A stretch of DNA of 64,000 nt from an uncultured Draconibacterium sp. (GTDB lineage: Bacteria > Bacteroidota > Bacteroidia > Bacteroidales > Prolixibacteraceae), in assembly GCF_963677155.1 (NCBI RefSeq), contig NZ_OY781884.1:434001-498000 (forward strand). The letters are read 5' to 3'. The position numbers and the translations under genes are program-made. Below are positions 48,053 through 57,506 of this stretch, piece after piece; positions within the stretch are counted from its first letter, which is position 1, and every line of letters starts with the position of its first letter. Under the pieces are notes generated by a model. That model searched no databases. It saw only the letters and a list, made by a program, of their open reading frames with translations, and was not told the origin of the DNA.

Positions 48053-48408
48053 AGTAAATTACAACAGAAATCTGTTGGTTCCAAGCAACTAAGGTTCATT
48101 CTTTTACATAATCGAAGTCTCGAAATAGCAATCAACTGAAGTTAATAAAGACAGAATTTTAAATCGATGATGAGAAATTGTTTTTATCAACTTTCAAGGA
48201 CATATTTATTTCAGCATCAATAAAATTGATCGTAGTTTCGCAAATTCATGTTAAGATAGATTCATTAGTCAATTAACAGCAGAGAATTGTTGAAACGACT
48301 TGAGTTGCGCAAAAAAATCTTTCAAACACTAGTAATTTGCAATCCATTCCCTAAGCAAAAGGCGAACTAAATAGTAGAAATTTAAGACCAAGACCGAAAC
48401 ATCTTGCT
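48053..48408. other. Intergenic region between convergent genes, nothing recognised
   Basis: A 356-bp AT-rich gap with no credible gene, repeat or terminator seen. Confidence 0.5.
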
Positions 48409-48990
48409 TTACATCCGGAAATCACTTTTCCACAGCACAAATCTTTCCGGTTGAAATAAGGATTCAACTTCTGCCAGAAAGGTGGTAAAGTTGGGTAATC
48501 CACGTTGAACTTGTTTGGTTGCATCGGGTCCAACCCCAACAAACATTTGCTTTAACTCGTTCGCCCGAACTATGGCAGCATCAACAAACTGTTTTTTCTT
48601 TAAAGCCTTCATATATTGATAAAGCAACCCGGGAACAGGCACTGCATACATATAGCCGGGCTGCACATTAGTGCGGTAGATGTTTTTAAATGCCTCTTCT
48701 GCCTTTTCCAATTTACCAGCAAAAACCAAAGCCATTGCCAGGCTGTACCAATCGTGCCGATAGTTTCCTGTTCGGCAAGCCTTTTCTAGATACTCCAGGC
48801 TTTCCTCGTATTTCTTACGTTTGTAAAGCGCTAATCCACATAGCCGGTTGGCCCGGAAATTCATTTCCCTATTTCGTGAATTTACCAATACTCGTCCAAG
48901 CTTTAACGCCTCCTGGTAGCTTCCTCCATTTAAAGCATGCTCAGCCTTATTTAATCGTCGTTTTTTTAACAGCACTAAATGTATATTCAA
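48409..48990 (-). CDS. TPR-like repeat protein, hypothetical
   Basis: Helical protein of 193 residues with tetratricopeptide-like helix pairs: NKAEHALNGGSYQEALKLGR, RANRLCGLALYKRKKYEESL and YSLAMALVFAGKLEKAEEAF. There is no signal peptide. The first codon is TTG (48990) with an in-frame stop two codons upstream; a GTG at 48975 is the alternative. No partner gene is obvious: GH95 lies downstream on the same strand but on the far side of a 50-bp gap from it (48990 to 49044 upstream end order reversed), so it is probably independent. Confidence 0.7.
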   Translation of the reverse strand: MNIHLVLLKKRRLNKAEHALNGGSYQEALKLGRVLVNSRNREMNFRANRLCGLALYKRKKYEESLEYLEKACRTGNYRHDWYSLAMALVFAGKLEKAEEAFKNIYRTNVQPGYMYAVPVPGLLYQYMKALKKKQFVDAAIVRANELKQMFVGVGPDATKQVQRGLPNFTTFLAEVESLFQPERFVLWKSDFRM

Positions 48991-49043
48991 AACTTATTAT
49001 GTAGTTATAAAACTTTATTTATGAGGAATCAAATGAAATAATT

Positions 49044-51476
49044 TTACCATTCAAATGTTACCGATTCTCCTTTTGCCAAATCAATTTCTTTTTCTTTTCC
49101 CTGGCAAACCAGTTTTGTACTTCCTCCTGCTTTTGCTAAAATAGTAACGCTATTTAATTTTCCGTCGCTCCAATCCATGGCTATTTCGTAACCGCCGCGT
49201 GCACAAATTCCACTAACTGAACCTGCAGTCCATACATCGGGTAAAGCAGGTAATAAATCGATACGGTTTTGGTGCGACTGCATCAACATTTCGATAACTC
49301 CTGCCGAGCCTCCAAAGTTGCCGTCAATTTGGAATGGTGGATGTGCATCGAACAAATTCGGGTAAGTTCCCCCACCCTGACTATACAGCGTATCGTTGCC
49401 CGAAGGATCGACATAGCTCAGCAGTTCGCGGTACATTTTGTAAGCACGATTACCATCGAGCAAGCGCGCCCACAGATTAATACGCCATCCTTTCGACCAA
49501 CCGGTTGTTTCATCGCCTTTAATTTCGAGCGACGTTCTGCAGGCTTCTGCCAGATTCGGAGTTTGACCAGGAGTGATATGATTGCCCGGATGTAAACCAA
49601 ACAAATGCGACTGATGACGATGTTTGGGCTCGGCATCTTCCCAGTCGTAGTACCACTCTTGCAGGTTGCCCTTTTTCCCAATCTGGTAAGGATACATTTT
49701 TGCCAAAGCCTGTTCCATCTCATTCCTGAATTCATCATCCGTATTCAGAACTTTGGAAGCCTGAATGGTCTGCAAAAAACAGTCTCTTATCATTGCCAGA
49801 TCGGCTGTTCCGCCATAGAGTGTAGCTCCATGATAACCTCTATCGGTTATATAAACATTCTCAGGCGAAGTAGACGGCGAAGTGATCAAATTGCCATTTT
49901 TATCTTCCACCAGCCAGTTTAAACAAAATTCGGCAGCACCCTTCATTAGAGGGTAACCTTCTTTTTTCAGAAAATCAATATCTTGTGTAAACTGGTAGTG
50001 TTCCCACAAATGTGTAGACAACCACGGCCCGCTCATATTCCAGCAAGCCCATACCGGATCGCCCTCGCCAAAGCCACCTACAGGGTTGCTCATGGCCCAG
50101 ATATCTGAATTATGACATGATGCCCAGCCCTTATCAACGCCATAAAATGTTTTTGCCGTGATAGCTCCGGTTTTTGCCACATTGCCAATAAACGACAATA
50201 ACGGACGATGCATTTCACTCAGATTCCCGGTTTCGGCCATCCAGTAATTTTCTTCAAGATTAATATTCAGCGTATAATTACTGCTCCATGGCGGTTGCAT
50301 ATGCGGATTCCAAAGTCCTTGCAGATTGGCCGGCACTCCTTCGGTTCGCGAGCTGGCAATTAGCAAATAGCGTCCGTACTGAAAATACAGCACTTCCAGA
50401 TTTTTATCTTCGGCTCCGCTAAAATATCTTTTCAAACGTTCATCAGTGGGAAGCTCCGGAGCTGTTGTTTCTCCTAAATCAAGCTGAACACGACTCATTA
50501 ACGAATTGTAATCGGCAATATGCGCTTCTTTAATTTGCTCAAAACCTTTTTTGTCTGCATCATTCAATTGTTTCTGCGCAATGGCTTTATTATTCGCCCC
50601 TTCTTTAGCAGGATCTTTATCAAAGCCATTAAAACTGGTGGCTATTGAAACATAAAGTACTGCTTCGTTTGCCCCGGAAACCGTTAATACGTTATCTGTA
50701 TACATGGAGTTACCTCCTTTATTCTCCACTTTCATATAAGTTGAAAAGCGTGTCCCTCGGTTTTCATCAAATTGAATTGGCTCCTCATCTCCTTCATAAT
50801 AATTAGGAAATGCCTGATAAGGTGCATATCCCTCAACCTTTAATACTTCTTCGTCTGCCGTAGTATTAAAGCGCAATTGACTGTTGAACTTAACAGCAAA
50901 ATTCAGCGCATCTTTTTTATCAGCACTTAGCTTCACCACCATAATTTGATCGGGATACGAAACAAAATATTCTCGTTTATACGTAACATCGCCCACCTTA
51001 TACGATGTAGTTGAAATAGCTTTATTGATATCCAACTCACGATGGTAATCTTCCACATTTCCATTGTGCTGAAAATCCAGCAACAACGTCCCCAGAGGCG
51101 CATACGACTGTGAGTATTTACCCATTAGGTTATGATTTAGTTTATCGGCCAACTCGTAATCATCATTGGCTAATGCCTCCCTAATTTTTGGTACATACTT
51201 GTAGGCCTCCGGATTCATATAAGGATCAACCGGCTCGCCCGACCAAAGTGTTATATCGTTCAGGTAAATTTTATCTGATTCCACCCCGCCAAAAACAGAA
51301 GCCCCCATTTTTCCGTTTCCAAGCACCAGGCTTTCTTCAAAATAGGTAGCAGGCTTATCGTACCACAAAACATGCTTTGAAGTAGCTTTTTCTCCCACAG
51401 ACTCCATATTGCACGACTGGCTTAAAACCAGCACCCCAAACAGTAAAAAATTTAAAAGATGGTTGAGTCTAATCAT
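49044..51476 (-). CDS. Glycoside hydrolase family 95 alpha-L-fucosidase, lipoprotein
   Basis: Inverting alpha-L-fucosidase (or alpha-L-galactosidase) of 810 residues. A lipoprotein signal is visible in LVLSQSCNMES with Cys near residue 22, so it is anchored in a membrane. The N-terminal beta-sandwich starts LWYDKPATYFEESLVLGNGK and YLNDITLWSGEPVDPYMNPE; the (alpha/alpha)6 barrel contains TLNINLEENYWMAETGNLSE (the two active-site Asn of the NIN motif, about 402), the general acid Glu in SPSTSPENVYITD (about 537) and the Asp in FDAHPPFQIDGNFGGSAGV (about 712). It is not in an operon with the fucose-type genes at 10-14 kb but would supply their likely substrate. Confidence 0.95.
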   Translation of the reverse strand: MIRLNHLLNFLLFGVLVLSQSCNMESVGEKATSKHVLWYDKPATYFEESLVLGNGKMGASVFGGVESDKIYLNDITLWSGEPVDPYMNPEAYKYVPKIREALANDDYELADKLNHNLMGKYSQSYAPLGTLLLDFQHNGNVEDYHRELDINKAISTTSYKVGDVTYKREYFVSYPDQIMVVKLSADKKDALNFAVKFNSQLRFNTTADEEVLKVEGYAPYQAFPNYYEGDEEPIQFDENRGTRFSTYMKVENKGGNSMYTDNVLTVSGANEAVLYVSIATSFNGFDKDPAKEGANNKAIAQKQLNDADKKGFEQIKEAHIADYNSLMSRVQLDLGETTAPELPTDERLKRYFSGAEDKNLEVLYFQYGRYLLIASSRTEGVPANLQGLWNPHMQPPWSSNYTLNINLEENYWMAETGNLSEMHRPLLSFIGNVAKTGAITAKTFYGVDKGWASCHNSDIWAMSNPVGGFGEGDPVWACWNMSGPWLSTHLWEHYQFTQDIDFLKKEGYPLMKGAAEFCLNWLVEDKNGNLITSPSTSPENVYITDRGYHGATLYGGTADLAMIRDCFLQTIQASKVLNTDDEFRNEMEQALAKMYPYQIGKKGNLQEWYYDWEDAEPKHRHQSHLFGLHPGNHITPGQTPNLAEACRTSLEIKGDETTGWSKGWRINLWARLLDGNRAYKMYRELLSYVDPSGNDTLYSQGGGTYPNLFDAHPPFQIDGNFGGSAGVIEMLMQSHQNRIDLLPALPDVWTAGSVSGICARGGYEIAMDWSDGKLNSVTILAKAGGSTKLVCQGKEKEIDLAKGESVTFEW

Positions 51477-51550
51477 AAAATTATACTTTTCTTAAAATGG
51501 TTAATGTCACTTTACGTCGATATACAAAGCGATTGAAATCGCTAAAATAA

Positions 51551-51583
51551 TAAAAAAAGGCCCTGCAATTTTGCAGAGCCTTC
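51551..51583 (-). terminator. Terminator after the 2-oxoacid oxidoreductase genes
   Basis: On the minus strand AAGGCTCTGCA pairs with TGCAGGGCCTT around a 4-nt AAAT loop (one G-U pair) followed by TTTTTT. It lies about 30 bp after the KorB stop. Confidence 0.85.
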
Positions 51584-51608
51584 ACCTAATCTATTATTCA
51601 GTTTATTG

Positions 51609-52655
51609 CTATAAACATTTTTCCGCCGAACCATTACCGTTACCGGTTACTTCCCAGGTATTTCCAGAGTTTAGTAACTCATCAACACAAGTAAGTTTTC
51701 GTGTTTGCTGCACTTCTTTAATTTGTGCTTCCATTTCCACATCGTAAACAGGAGCAGGTACTGCACGAATTACACCAAATGCAACCGGAAAATCGGGCAA
51801 TGCCATATTAATTAATGCCAAATGCAAAGTAGGATCAACTTCCATTGCGTCGTGAACCAGAATATCATCTTCGGTCACACCGTTTTCGCCAATCTTAACT
51901 ACTTTTAATTTGCCATTCTCGAATACCAAACCTTTTTCGTTTTCAGCACCAAACAACATTGGTTTTCCATGTTCAAGAACCAGTTGTCGATCGGCACGGT
52001 GATTAGGATCAGTAATCTCATTATGAATGCCGTTGTTAAAAATCACACAGTTTTGAAGTACCTCAACAACAGATGTTCCTTTATGCTCTGCAGCTTTTTC
52101 AAAGATCGACTGGCTCAATTTCAGATTTCCGTCGATTGAACGGGCATAGAATGAACCACGCGCTCCAATCACCAATTGTCCTGGAATAAACGGATCTTCA
52201 ACAGTTCCGAATGGCGATGTTTTACTCACAAAACCACGGTCGGAAGTTGGCGAGTATTGTCCTTTGGTTAAGCCATAAATGCGGTTGTTAAACAATACCA
52301 CATTTAAATCAATATTTCTTCTAATCAGGTGAATAAAGTGGTTACCACCAATGGCCATCGAGTCACCGTCTCCGGTCATTACCCAAACACTCAGTTCGGG
52401 GTTGGCAGCTTTCACACCCGATGCAACTGCTGTTGCACGACCGTGAATAGTATGGAAACCAAAAGTATTCATGTAATACGGGAAACGCGATGAACAACCA
52501 ATACCCGAAATTACGGCAAATTTCTCTTTTGGAATTCCCATTCCGGCCATGGTCCGTTGTACAGCATTAATAATAGCAAAGTCGCCACACCCCGCACACC
52601 AACGAACTTCGTTCTCGCTTTTAAAGTCTTTTATTGTATATTTTACATCAGTCAT
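51609..52655 (-). CDS. korB: 2-oxoacid:ferredoxin oxidoreductase, beta subunit
   Basis: Thiamine-diphosphate-binding subunit of 348 residues, probably of 2-oxoglutarate:ferredoxin oxidoreductase. Iron-sulfur ligands are the cysteines in VRWCAGCGDFAI (Cys20, Cys23) and GIGCSSRF (Cys54); the ThDP motif is MTGDGDSMAIGGNHF (about 96-110), ending NNRIYG. The alpha subunit gene precedes it by 3 bp, so they are co-translated. The enzyme decarboxylates a 2-oxoacid to an acyl-CoA and reduces ferredoxin, part of anaerobic or facultative central metabolism. 2-Oxoglutarate rather than pyruvate or branched-chain oxoacids is the usual assignment for this two-gene form but cannot be proven here. Confidence 0.92.
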   Translation of the reverse strand: MTDVKYTIKDFKSENEVRWCAGCGDFAIINAVQRTMAGMGIPKEKFAVISGIGCSSRFPYYMNTFGFHTIHGRATAVASGVKAANPELSVWVMTGDGDSMAIGGNHFIHLIRRNIDLNVVLFNNRIYGLTKGQYSPTSDRGFVSKTSPFGTVEDPFIPGQLVIGARGSFYARSIDGNLKLSQSIFEKAAEHKGTSVVEVLQNCVIFNNGIHNEITDPNHRADRQLVLEHGKPMLFGAENEKGLVFENGKLKVVKIGENGVTEDDILVHDAMEVDPTLHLALINMALPDFPVAFGVIRAVPAPVYDVEMEAQIKEVQQTRKLTCVDELLNSGNTWEVTGNGNGSAEKCL

Positions 52656-52658
52656 TGC

Positions 52659-54500
52659 TTAGTCCTCCAAAAGTTTTGTAATACTATCTTTTAATTCGCT
52701 AACAGTAAATGGCAGTCCTTTTAGTTTGTTGGCCTGATAATAGTTGAACTCAGGCAACTCGTTACGCAAATAGGCTACAAACTGCCCAAGATTCAGCTCG
52801 CAAACAATAATCTTTTTGAATTTGCTGAAAACTTCTTTTGTATTTTTTGGAAGCGGCTTAATGTAGTTGAAATGAGCCAGACTAACACTCTTACCTGCCA
52901 AACGCATTTCGCGAACAGTGCTTGTTGTATGACCATAAGTACCTCCCCAGCTTACCACCAGCACATCACCTCCGTCTTCGTCGCCACAAACTTCCAGGTC
53001 AGGAACCATATCGACAACGCGCTGAACTTTTTCTTCTCTTAGCTCACTGTTTTTCTGGTGATTTTCCGGGTCGTGACTTACGGTACCGGTAATATTCTTT
53101 TCTAATCCACCAATTCGGTGTTCAAAACCGGCCATTCCCGGATAAGCCCATTCGCGTGCCAGCGTCGCAACATCGCGTTTATAAGCCTGAAATTCATCGC
53201 TATTGTTAGCAACTCGTGGTGTAATTGATGGCAATTCGGCCATTGAAGGAATTTTCCAAGGCTCGCTACCGTTTCCTAAGAAACCATCGGTAAGCAAAAT
53301 AACCGGCACCATTCTTTCCAATGCAATTTTTGCGGCAAGATAAGCATAGTAAAAACAATCAGACGGTGTGCTGGCTGCCAATACCACAACCGGGCTTTCA
53401 CCGTTACGTCCGTATAGCGCCTGCATTAAATCCGATTGCTCGGTTTTGGTTGGTAATCCGGTTGACGGGCCACCACGCTGAACATTTACAATAACCAGTG
53501 GCAATTCGGCCATAACAGCCAAACCAATTGCCTCTCCTTTTAATGCCAAGCCCGGACCAGAAGTAGAGGTAACGGCAAGGTCGCCGGCAAACGAAGCACC
53601 AATGGCCGAACAGATCCCTGCAATTTCATCTTCGGCCTGGAATGTTTTCACTCCAAGGTCTTTTCGTTCTGATAATGCTGTTAAAATATCGGTTGCAGGC
53701 GTAATGGGATACGATCCTAAAAACAGTTCCAACCCCGATTTCTCGGCAGCCGCTAAAAGTCCCCACGCTGTAGCATGGTTCCCATTTATATTTCGGTAAG
53801 TACCGTTTTCAATTTCTGCCGGATTTACCAAATAACTTGGTGTCATATGCTGCATTGTTAAACCATAGTTATAGCCATCGTGCAACACTTTAATGTTTGA
53901 ATCAACAACAACCGGTTTTTTCCTGAATTTATTTTTCACAAATTCCTCAACGTAATCCAGTGGGCGATTAAACATCCAACATACCAAACCTAAAGCAAAC
54001 ATGTTTTTGCTTCTCATAACACTTTTGTTATCCAGACCAAAATCCTTCAGTCCCTCTTTTGTAAGACTTGAGATTGGCACCGGAATCTTGAAATAGTCCT
54101 CCAATTTGCATTCTGCAAACGGATCGTCGGTTTCAAAATTTGCCTTCTTCAGGTTCTTTTCAGTAAACGAATCTGAATCGTAGATAATAGTGCCACCGGG
54201 CTCTAAAAAGCGTGCATTTGCCTTAATGGCCGCGGGGTTCATGGCAACCAACACATTGGCATTATCTCCCGGAGTATTCACTTGTTTCTTTCCAAATTGT
54301 ACCTGAAAACCCGATACACCTCCTACTGTTCCCTGCGGTGCACGAATCTCGGACGGATAATCCGGAAAGGTAGAAATATCATTTCCAAGAAGTGCAGTGG
54401 TGTCGGAAAACAAGGTTCCAGTAAGCTGCATTCCATCGCCGGAATCGCCGGAAAACCTAATGGTAACTTCTTCCAGTTCGATTACTTTAGTTTCTTTCAT
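52659..54500 (-). CDS. korA: 2-oxoacid:acceptor oxidoreductase, fused gamma-alpha subunit
   Basis: Protein of 613 residues with an N-terminal gamma domain (about 10-195, RFSGDSGDGMQLTGTLFSDT, FPDYPSEIRAPQGTVGG) fused to the alpha pyrimidine-binding domain (about 225-610, GSYPITPATDILTAL, FQAEDEIAGICSAIGASFAG, TSTSGPGLALKGEAIGLAVM). This fusion is typical of KorA in Bacteroidota. It overlaps in function with KorB encoded 3 bp downstream. Located divergent from the gamma-carbonic-anhydrase-like gene across a 364-bp region. Pairs with KorB to make acyl-CoA and reduced ferredoxin. Confidence 0.93.
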   Translation of the reverse strand: MKETKVIELEEVTIRFSGDSGDGMQLTGTLFSDTTALLGNDISTFPDYPSEIRAPQGTVGGVSGFQVQFGKKQVNTPGDNANVLVAMNPAAIKANARFLEPGGTIIYDSDSFTEKNLKKANFETDDPFAECKLEDYFKIPVPISSLTKEGLKDFGLDNKSVMRSKNMFALGLVCWMFNRPLDYVEEFVKNKFRKKPVVVDSNIKVLHDGYNYGLTMQHMTPSYLVNPAEIENGTYRNINGNHATAWGLLAAAEKSGLELFLGSYPITPATDILTALSERKDLGVKTFQAEDEIAGICSAIGASFAGDLAVTSTSGPGLALKGEAIGLAVMAELPLVIVNVQRGGPSTGLPTKTEQSDLMQALYGRNGESPVVVLAASTPSDCFYYAYLAAKIALERMVPVILLTDGFLGNGSEPWKIPSMAELPSITPRVANNSDEFQAYKRDVATLAREWAYPGMAGFEHRIGGLEKNITGTVSHDPENHQKNSELREEKVQRVVDMVPDLEVCGDEDGGDVLVVSWGGTYGHTTSTVREMRLAGKSVSLAHFNYIKPLPKNTKEVFSKFKKIIVCELNLGQFVAYLRNELPEFNYYQANKLKGLPFTVSELKDSITKLLED

Positions 54501-54864
54501 CTCATTAAAATTTATAGCTTTTAGCTGTATTCGATGTAACTCGCTTTAAATCTCTCTTTTCTGTGCGAAAAATTATATCCGCTCGTTTCATCTCTAAAAT
54601 ATTTGATTTCAATTTTGAAAAAAAACGGTTAACTATCTCTCAACCCCTAATTTTCAAATTTTGGTTATTTTATCTTAAGTCTGTATAATTCATAAAAAAA
54701 ACGACTCCAAAACTACTAAATCATAATTTTAGAACCGGTTTTCATCAAGGTCGATCGAAATATCTTAAAACAAATGTAACCATTATTTAACAAGATTTGA
54801 ATGACATCTGTGATAGTTTTTTGGTTTTCTTATTTTTGTAATCAATTTAAAACCAATTCAGATA
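54501..54864. other. Divergent promoter region of korA and the LbetaH gene
   Basis: A 364-bp AT-rich gap with no coding potential. It contains TATTTTTG (54831-54838), a match to TAnnTTTG, 27 bp before the plus-strand start at 54865. No -33 box or operator is convincing. Confidence 0.5.
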
Positions 54865-55377
54865 ATGGCTATTATAAAAGAACTCAAAGACAAGACCCCA
54901 CAAGTAGGAAATGACTGCTTTTTGGCGGAAACAGCTACACTAATAGGAGATGTAGAAATAGGTAACAACTGTAGTATTTGGTACAACGCTGTTATTCGTG
55001 GCGATGTACACTACATCAAAATAGGTAATAACACCAATGTGCAAGACAATGCGACCATACACGCGACCTACCAAAAAAGCCCTACCAATATTGGCAACAA
55101 CGTAACTATTGCACACGGTGCCATTGTTCATGGCTGCACGATTAAAGACAATGTAATGATTGGCATGAACGCAGTTATACTTGATGATGCGATTGTTGAA
55201 AGCAATTCGATTATTGCTGCCGGCTCGGTGGTTACAAAAAATACGCGTGTTGAATCGGGAAGTGTTTATGCGGGTGTTCCGGCTAAAAAAGTTAAAGATA
55301 TCAGCCCTGAGCTGTTACATGGCGAGGTGGAACGAATTGCAAATGCCTACCACATGTATTCAAGCTGGTATAAATAA
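54865..55377 (+). CDS. Gamma-carbonic anhydrase-family (left-handed beta-helix) protein
   Basis: Trimeric left-handed beta-helix protein of 170 residues built of hexapeptide repeats. The three zinc-ligand histidines are in place: His66 (NATIHAT), His84 (TIAHGA) and His89 (AIVHGC); Arg45 and Asp47 of VIRGDV and Gln60/Asp61 of NVQDNA are also conserved. Members may hydrate CO2 or have lost activity. The ATG has a plausible -7 box 27 bp upstream. A nucleotidyltransferase gene follows after 43 bp on the same strand. Confidence 0.92.
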   Translation: MAIIKELKDKTPQVGNDCFLAETATLIGDVEIGNNCSIWYNAVIRGDVHYIKIGNNTNVQDNATIHATYQKSPTNIGNNVTIAHGAIVHGCTIKDNVMIGMNAVILDDAIVESNSIIAAGSVVTKNTRVESGSVYAGVPAKKVKDISPELLHGEVERIANAYHMYSSWYK

Positions 55378-55420
55378 AGAAGCCTGAAGAAAAGACAAAT
55401 AAGAACTAAAAATTAAAACA

Positions 55421-56320
55421 ATGAAACCAACCTTACTCATACTGGCTGCCGGAATGGGAAGTCGTTTTGGAGGCCTAAAACAGGTTGAGCCTGTTGGCCC
55501 AAACGGAGAAGCTATTATCGATTACACTATTTTCGATGCTATTCGTGCCGGTTTTGGCAAAGTCGTTTTTGTTATTCGCGAAAGTTTTGCCGATGCGTTT
55601 AAAGAAAAGTTTGAAGCCAAATTAAGTGGTAAAATCGATGTAGAATATGTTTTTCAGGAATTGGACAACTTGCCTGAAGGATTTTCACTGCCCGAAGGGC
55701 GTGAAAAACCCTGGGGAACAGCACATGCAATTCTGGTTGCAAAAAATGTAATTAACGAGCCATTTTGCGCCATAAATGCCGACGACTTTTATGGAGAAGG
55801 TGCTTACCGGATTATGGCCGACTTCCTAAACAATTCGGTGCAGGAACAAACTTTTTCGATGATCGGGTACCAACTTAAAAACACCTTGTCGGAACACGGA
55901 TCGGTTTCGCGGGGTATGTGCACCGTAAATGAAAACGATAACCTGATAAAGATTGTTGAAACACACAACATTTTCAAAAAAGGAGGTGCTGCTGTTACCA
56001 CCGCAGAAGATGGATCAGAAACCCCTTTAACAGGAAACGAGAGAGTATCGATGAACTTCTGGGGATTTCATCCCTCAATTTTCAAAACACTGGAAAGCAA
56101 ATTTGTACAATTCCTTAAAACCGAGATTAACAAACCAAAATCGGAAATGTACATTCCTTCAGTGGTTTTCGAAATGATTGAAGACAACGAGGCAGAAGTA
56201 AAAATACTGAAAGCCAACTCGCCATGGTTTGGCGTTACCTACAAGGAGGATAAACCAATTGTGGTAAATAAAATTAATGCTTTAATTGAAGAAGGTGTTT
56301 ATCCGGCGAAACTCTGGTAA
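55421..56320 (+). CDS. Sugar-phosphate nucleotidyltransferase-family protein
   Basis: Cytoplasmic Rossmann-type NTP transferase of 299 residues. The signature LILAAGMGSRFGGLKQVEPV is at the N-terminus, the metal-binding ADDF segment in CAINADDFYGEG (near 115-125), and ENDNLIKIVETHNIFKKGG follows. Such enzymes couple a sugar-1-phosphate to a nucleotide. A sugar kinase gene of the aminoglycoside-phosphotransferase fold lies 76 bp downstream, a pairing seen in anomeric kinase/nucleotidyltransferase salvage routes. The base and sugar are not identifiable. A strong terminator-like hairpin separates the two genes. Confidence 0.9.
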   Translation: MKPTLLILAAGMGSRFGGLKQVEPVGPNGEAIIDYTIFDAIRAGFGKVVFVIRESFADAFKEKFEAKLSGKIDVEYVFQELDNLPEGFSLPEGREKPWGTAHAILVAKNVINEPFCAINADDFYGEGAYRIMADFLNNSVQEQTFSMIGYQLKNTLSEHGSVSRGMCTVNENDNLIKIVETHNIFKKGGAAVTTAEDGSETPLTGNERVSMNFWGFHPSIFKTLESKFVQFLKTEINKPKSEMYIPSVVFEMIEDNEAEVKILKANSPWFGVTYKEDKPIVVNKINALIEEGVYPAKLW

Positions 56321-56340
56321 AATTTAAAGACATAAACTAA

Positions 56341-56376
56341 GAAGTCGGAAAGATTGCTTTCCGGCTTCATTTTTCT
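56341..56376 (+). terminator. Terminator between nucleotidyltransferase and kinase genes
   Basis: GAAGTCGGAAAG pairs with CTTTCCGGCTTC (12 bp, one G-U pair) around an ATTG loop, followed by ATTTTTC. It would end or weaken transcription before the kinase gene. Confidence 0.85.
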
Positions 56377-56396
56377 AACGCTCTAGCTAAACTAAC

Positions 56397-57494
56397 ATGA
56401 CCGATCTAAAAAGCATTGCAGACCACTTTCAACTCGGGGCCGAAATTGAAAACATCAAACCACTAGGTGACGGTTTTATAAACGACACCTTTATTATAAA
56501 AACCAAAAACGATGGCCCAAAATATATTCTGCAACGCAAAAACAAGAACATCTTCTCTCCTATCCCCGCGATGATGGAGAATATTCAGAAAGTTTGCACG
56601 CACATTAAAAAGAAAGTTGTTGATGCCGGCGGAGATCCGCTGCGCGAGGCAATGACCATTATTCCCACAAAAGATGAAAAGCTATATTTCCTTGATGAAG
56701 AAGAGGAGTACTGGGCTGTTTGTCTTTTTATAGAAGATACCATTGCCTACGAAGCTGCAGAAACACCTGAACTGGCGTATGCAGGCGGTAAAGGAATTGG
56801 TAGATTCCAGTCGCTTGTAGCCGATTTAAAAGAACCGCTTGTTAACATTCTTCCCGGTTTTCACGACATCCGCTACCGTTTTAAACAGTGGGACGAAGTA
56901 CTTGCAAAAGATCCGGTTGAAAGAAAAGCGGAAGTAAGCGAAGAAATTTCCTGGATTGAAAGTAGAAAAGCAGAAATGCTGACATTTTGGGAATTGGTGG
57001 AAAACGACGAAATCCCAACTCGTATTAGTCATAACGACACCAAAATAAACAATATCCTTTTCGACAAGAAAGGGCAAGTGCTTTGTGTAATCGATTTAGA
57101 CACCGTACTAAGCAGTACCATTTTAAATGACTTTGGCGATGCTATACGTACTTATACCAACACCGGTTTGGAAGACGATAAAAACCTCCAGAATGTCTCG
57201 ATGGATATGGATGTTTTTAAAGCCTTTACAAAAGGTTATTTAGAAGAAACAGCCTCATTCCTAAGCCCAAAAGAAATTGAATACCTCGCATTCTCGGCTC
57301 GATACATTACCTACGAGCAGGTTCTGCGATTCCTGATGGATTATTTGGATGGAGACAATTATTACAAAACCAAATCTTCCGATCACAACCTGGTGCGCAC
57401 ACGTGCACAATACAAGCTATTAAAAAGTATGGAAGAACAGTTTACAGAAATGAACAGCTTTGTAAAATCATACGTTGCCAAATTAAAGAATTAG
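56397..57494 (+). CDS. Phosphotransferase of the APH/NahK fold (sugar kinase-like)
   Basis: Cytoplasmic kinase of 365 residues related to N-acetylhexosamine 1-kinases and aminoglycoside phosphotransferases. The nucleotide loop is LGDGFINDTFIIKT and the ATP lysine region KYILQRKNKN; the catalytic loop is RISHNDTKINNILFD (about 211-224) and the metal Asp is in LCVIDLDTVL (about 231). Together with the nucleotidyltransferase upstream it probably activates a free sugar by anomeric phosphorylation. It is convergent with murI, 12 bp apart. Aminoglycoside resistance is unlikely given its context and the NahK-like N-terminus (IADHFQLGAEI, INDTFI). Confidence 0.87.
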   Translation: MTDLKSIADHFQLGAEIENIKPLGDGFINDTFIIKTKNDGPKYILQRKNKNIFSPIPAMMENIQKVCTHIKKKVVDAGGDPLREAMTIIPTKDEKLYFLDEEEEYWAVCLFIEDTIAYEAAETPELAYAGGKGIGRFQSLVADLKEPLVNILPGFHDIRYRFKQWDEVLAKDPVERKAEVSEEISWIESRKAEMLTFWELVENDEIPTRISHNDTKINNILFDKKGQVLCVIDLDTVLSSTILNDFGDAIRTYTNTGLEDDKNLQNVSMDMDVFKAFTKGYLEETASFLSPKEIEYLAFSARYITYEQVLRFLMDYLDGDNYYKTKSSDHNLVRTRAQYKLLKSMEEQFTEMNSFVKSYVAKLKN

Positions 57495-57506
57495 CCCCCT
57501 CGCTCT

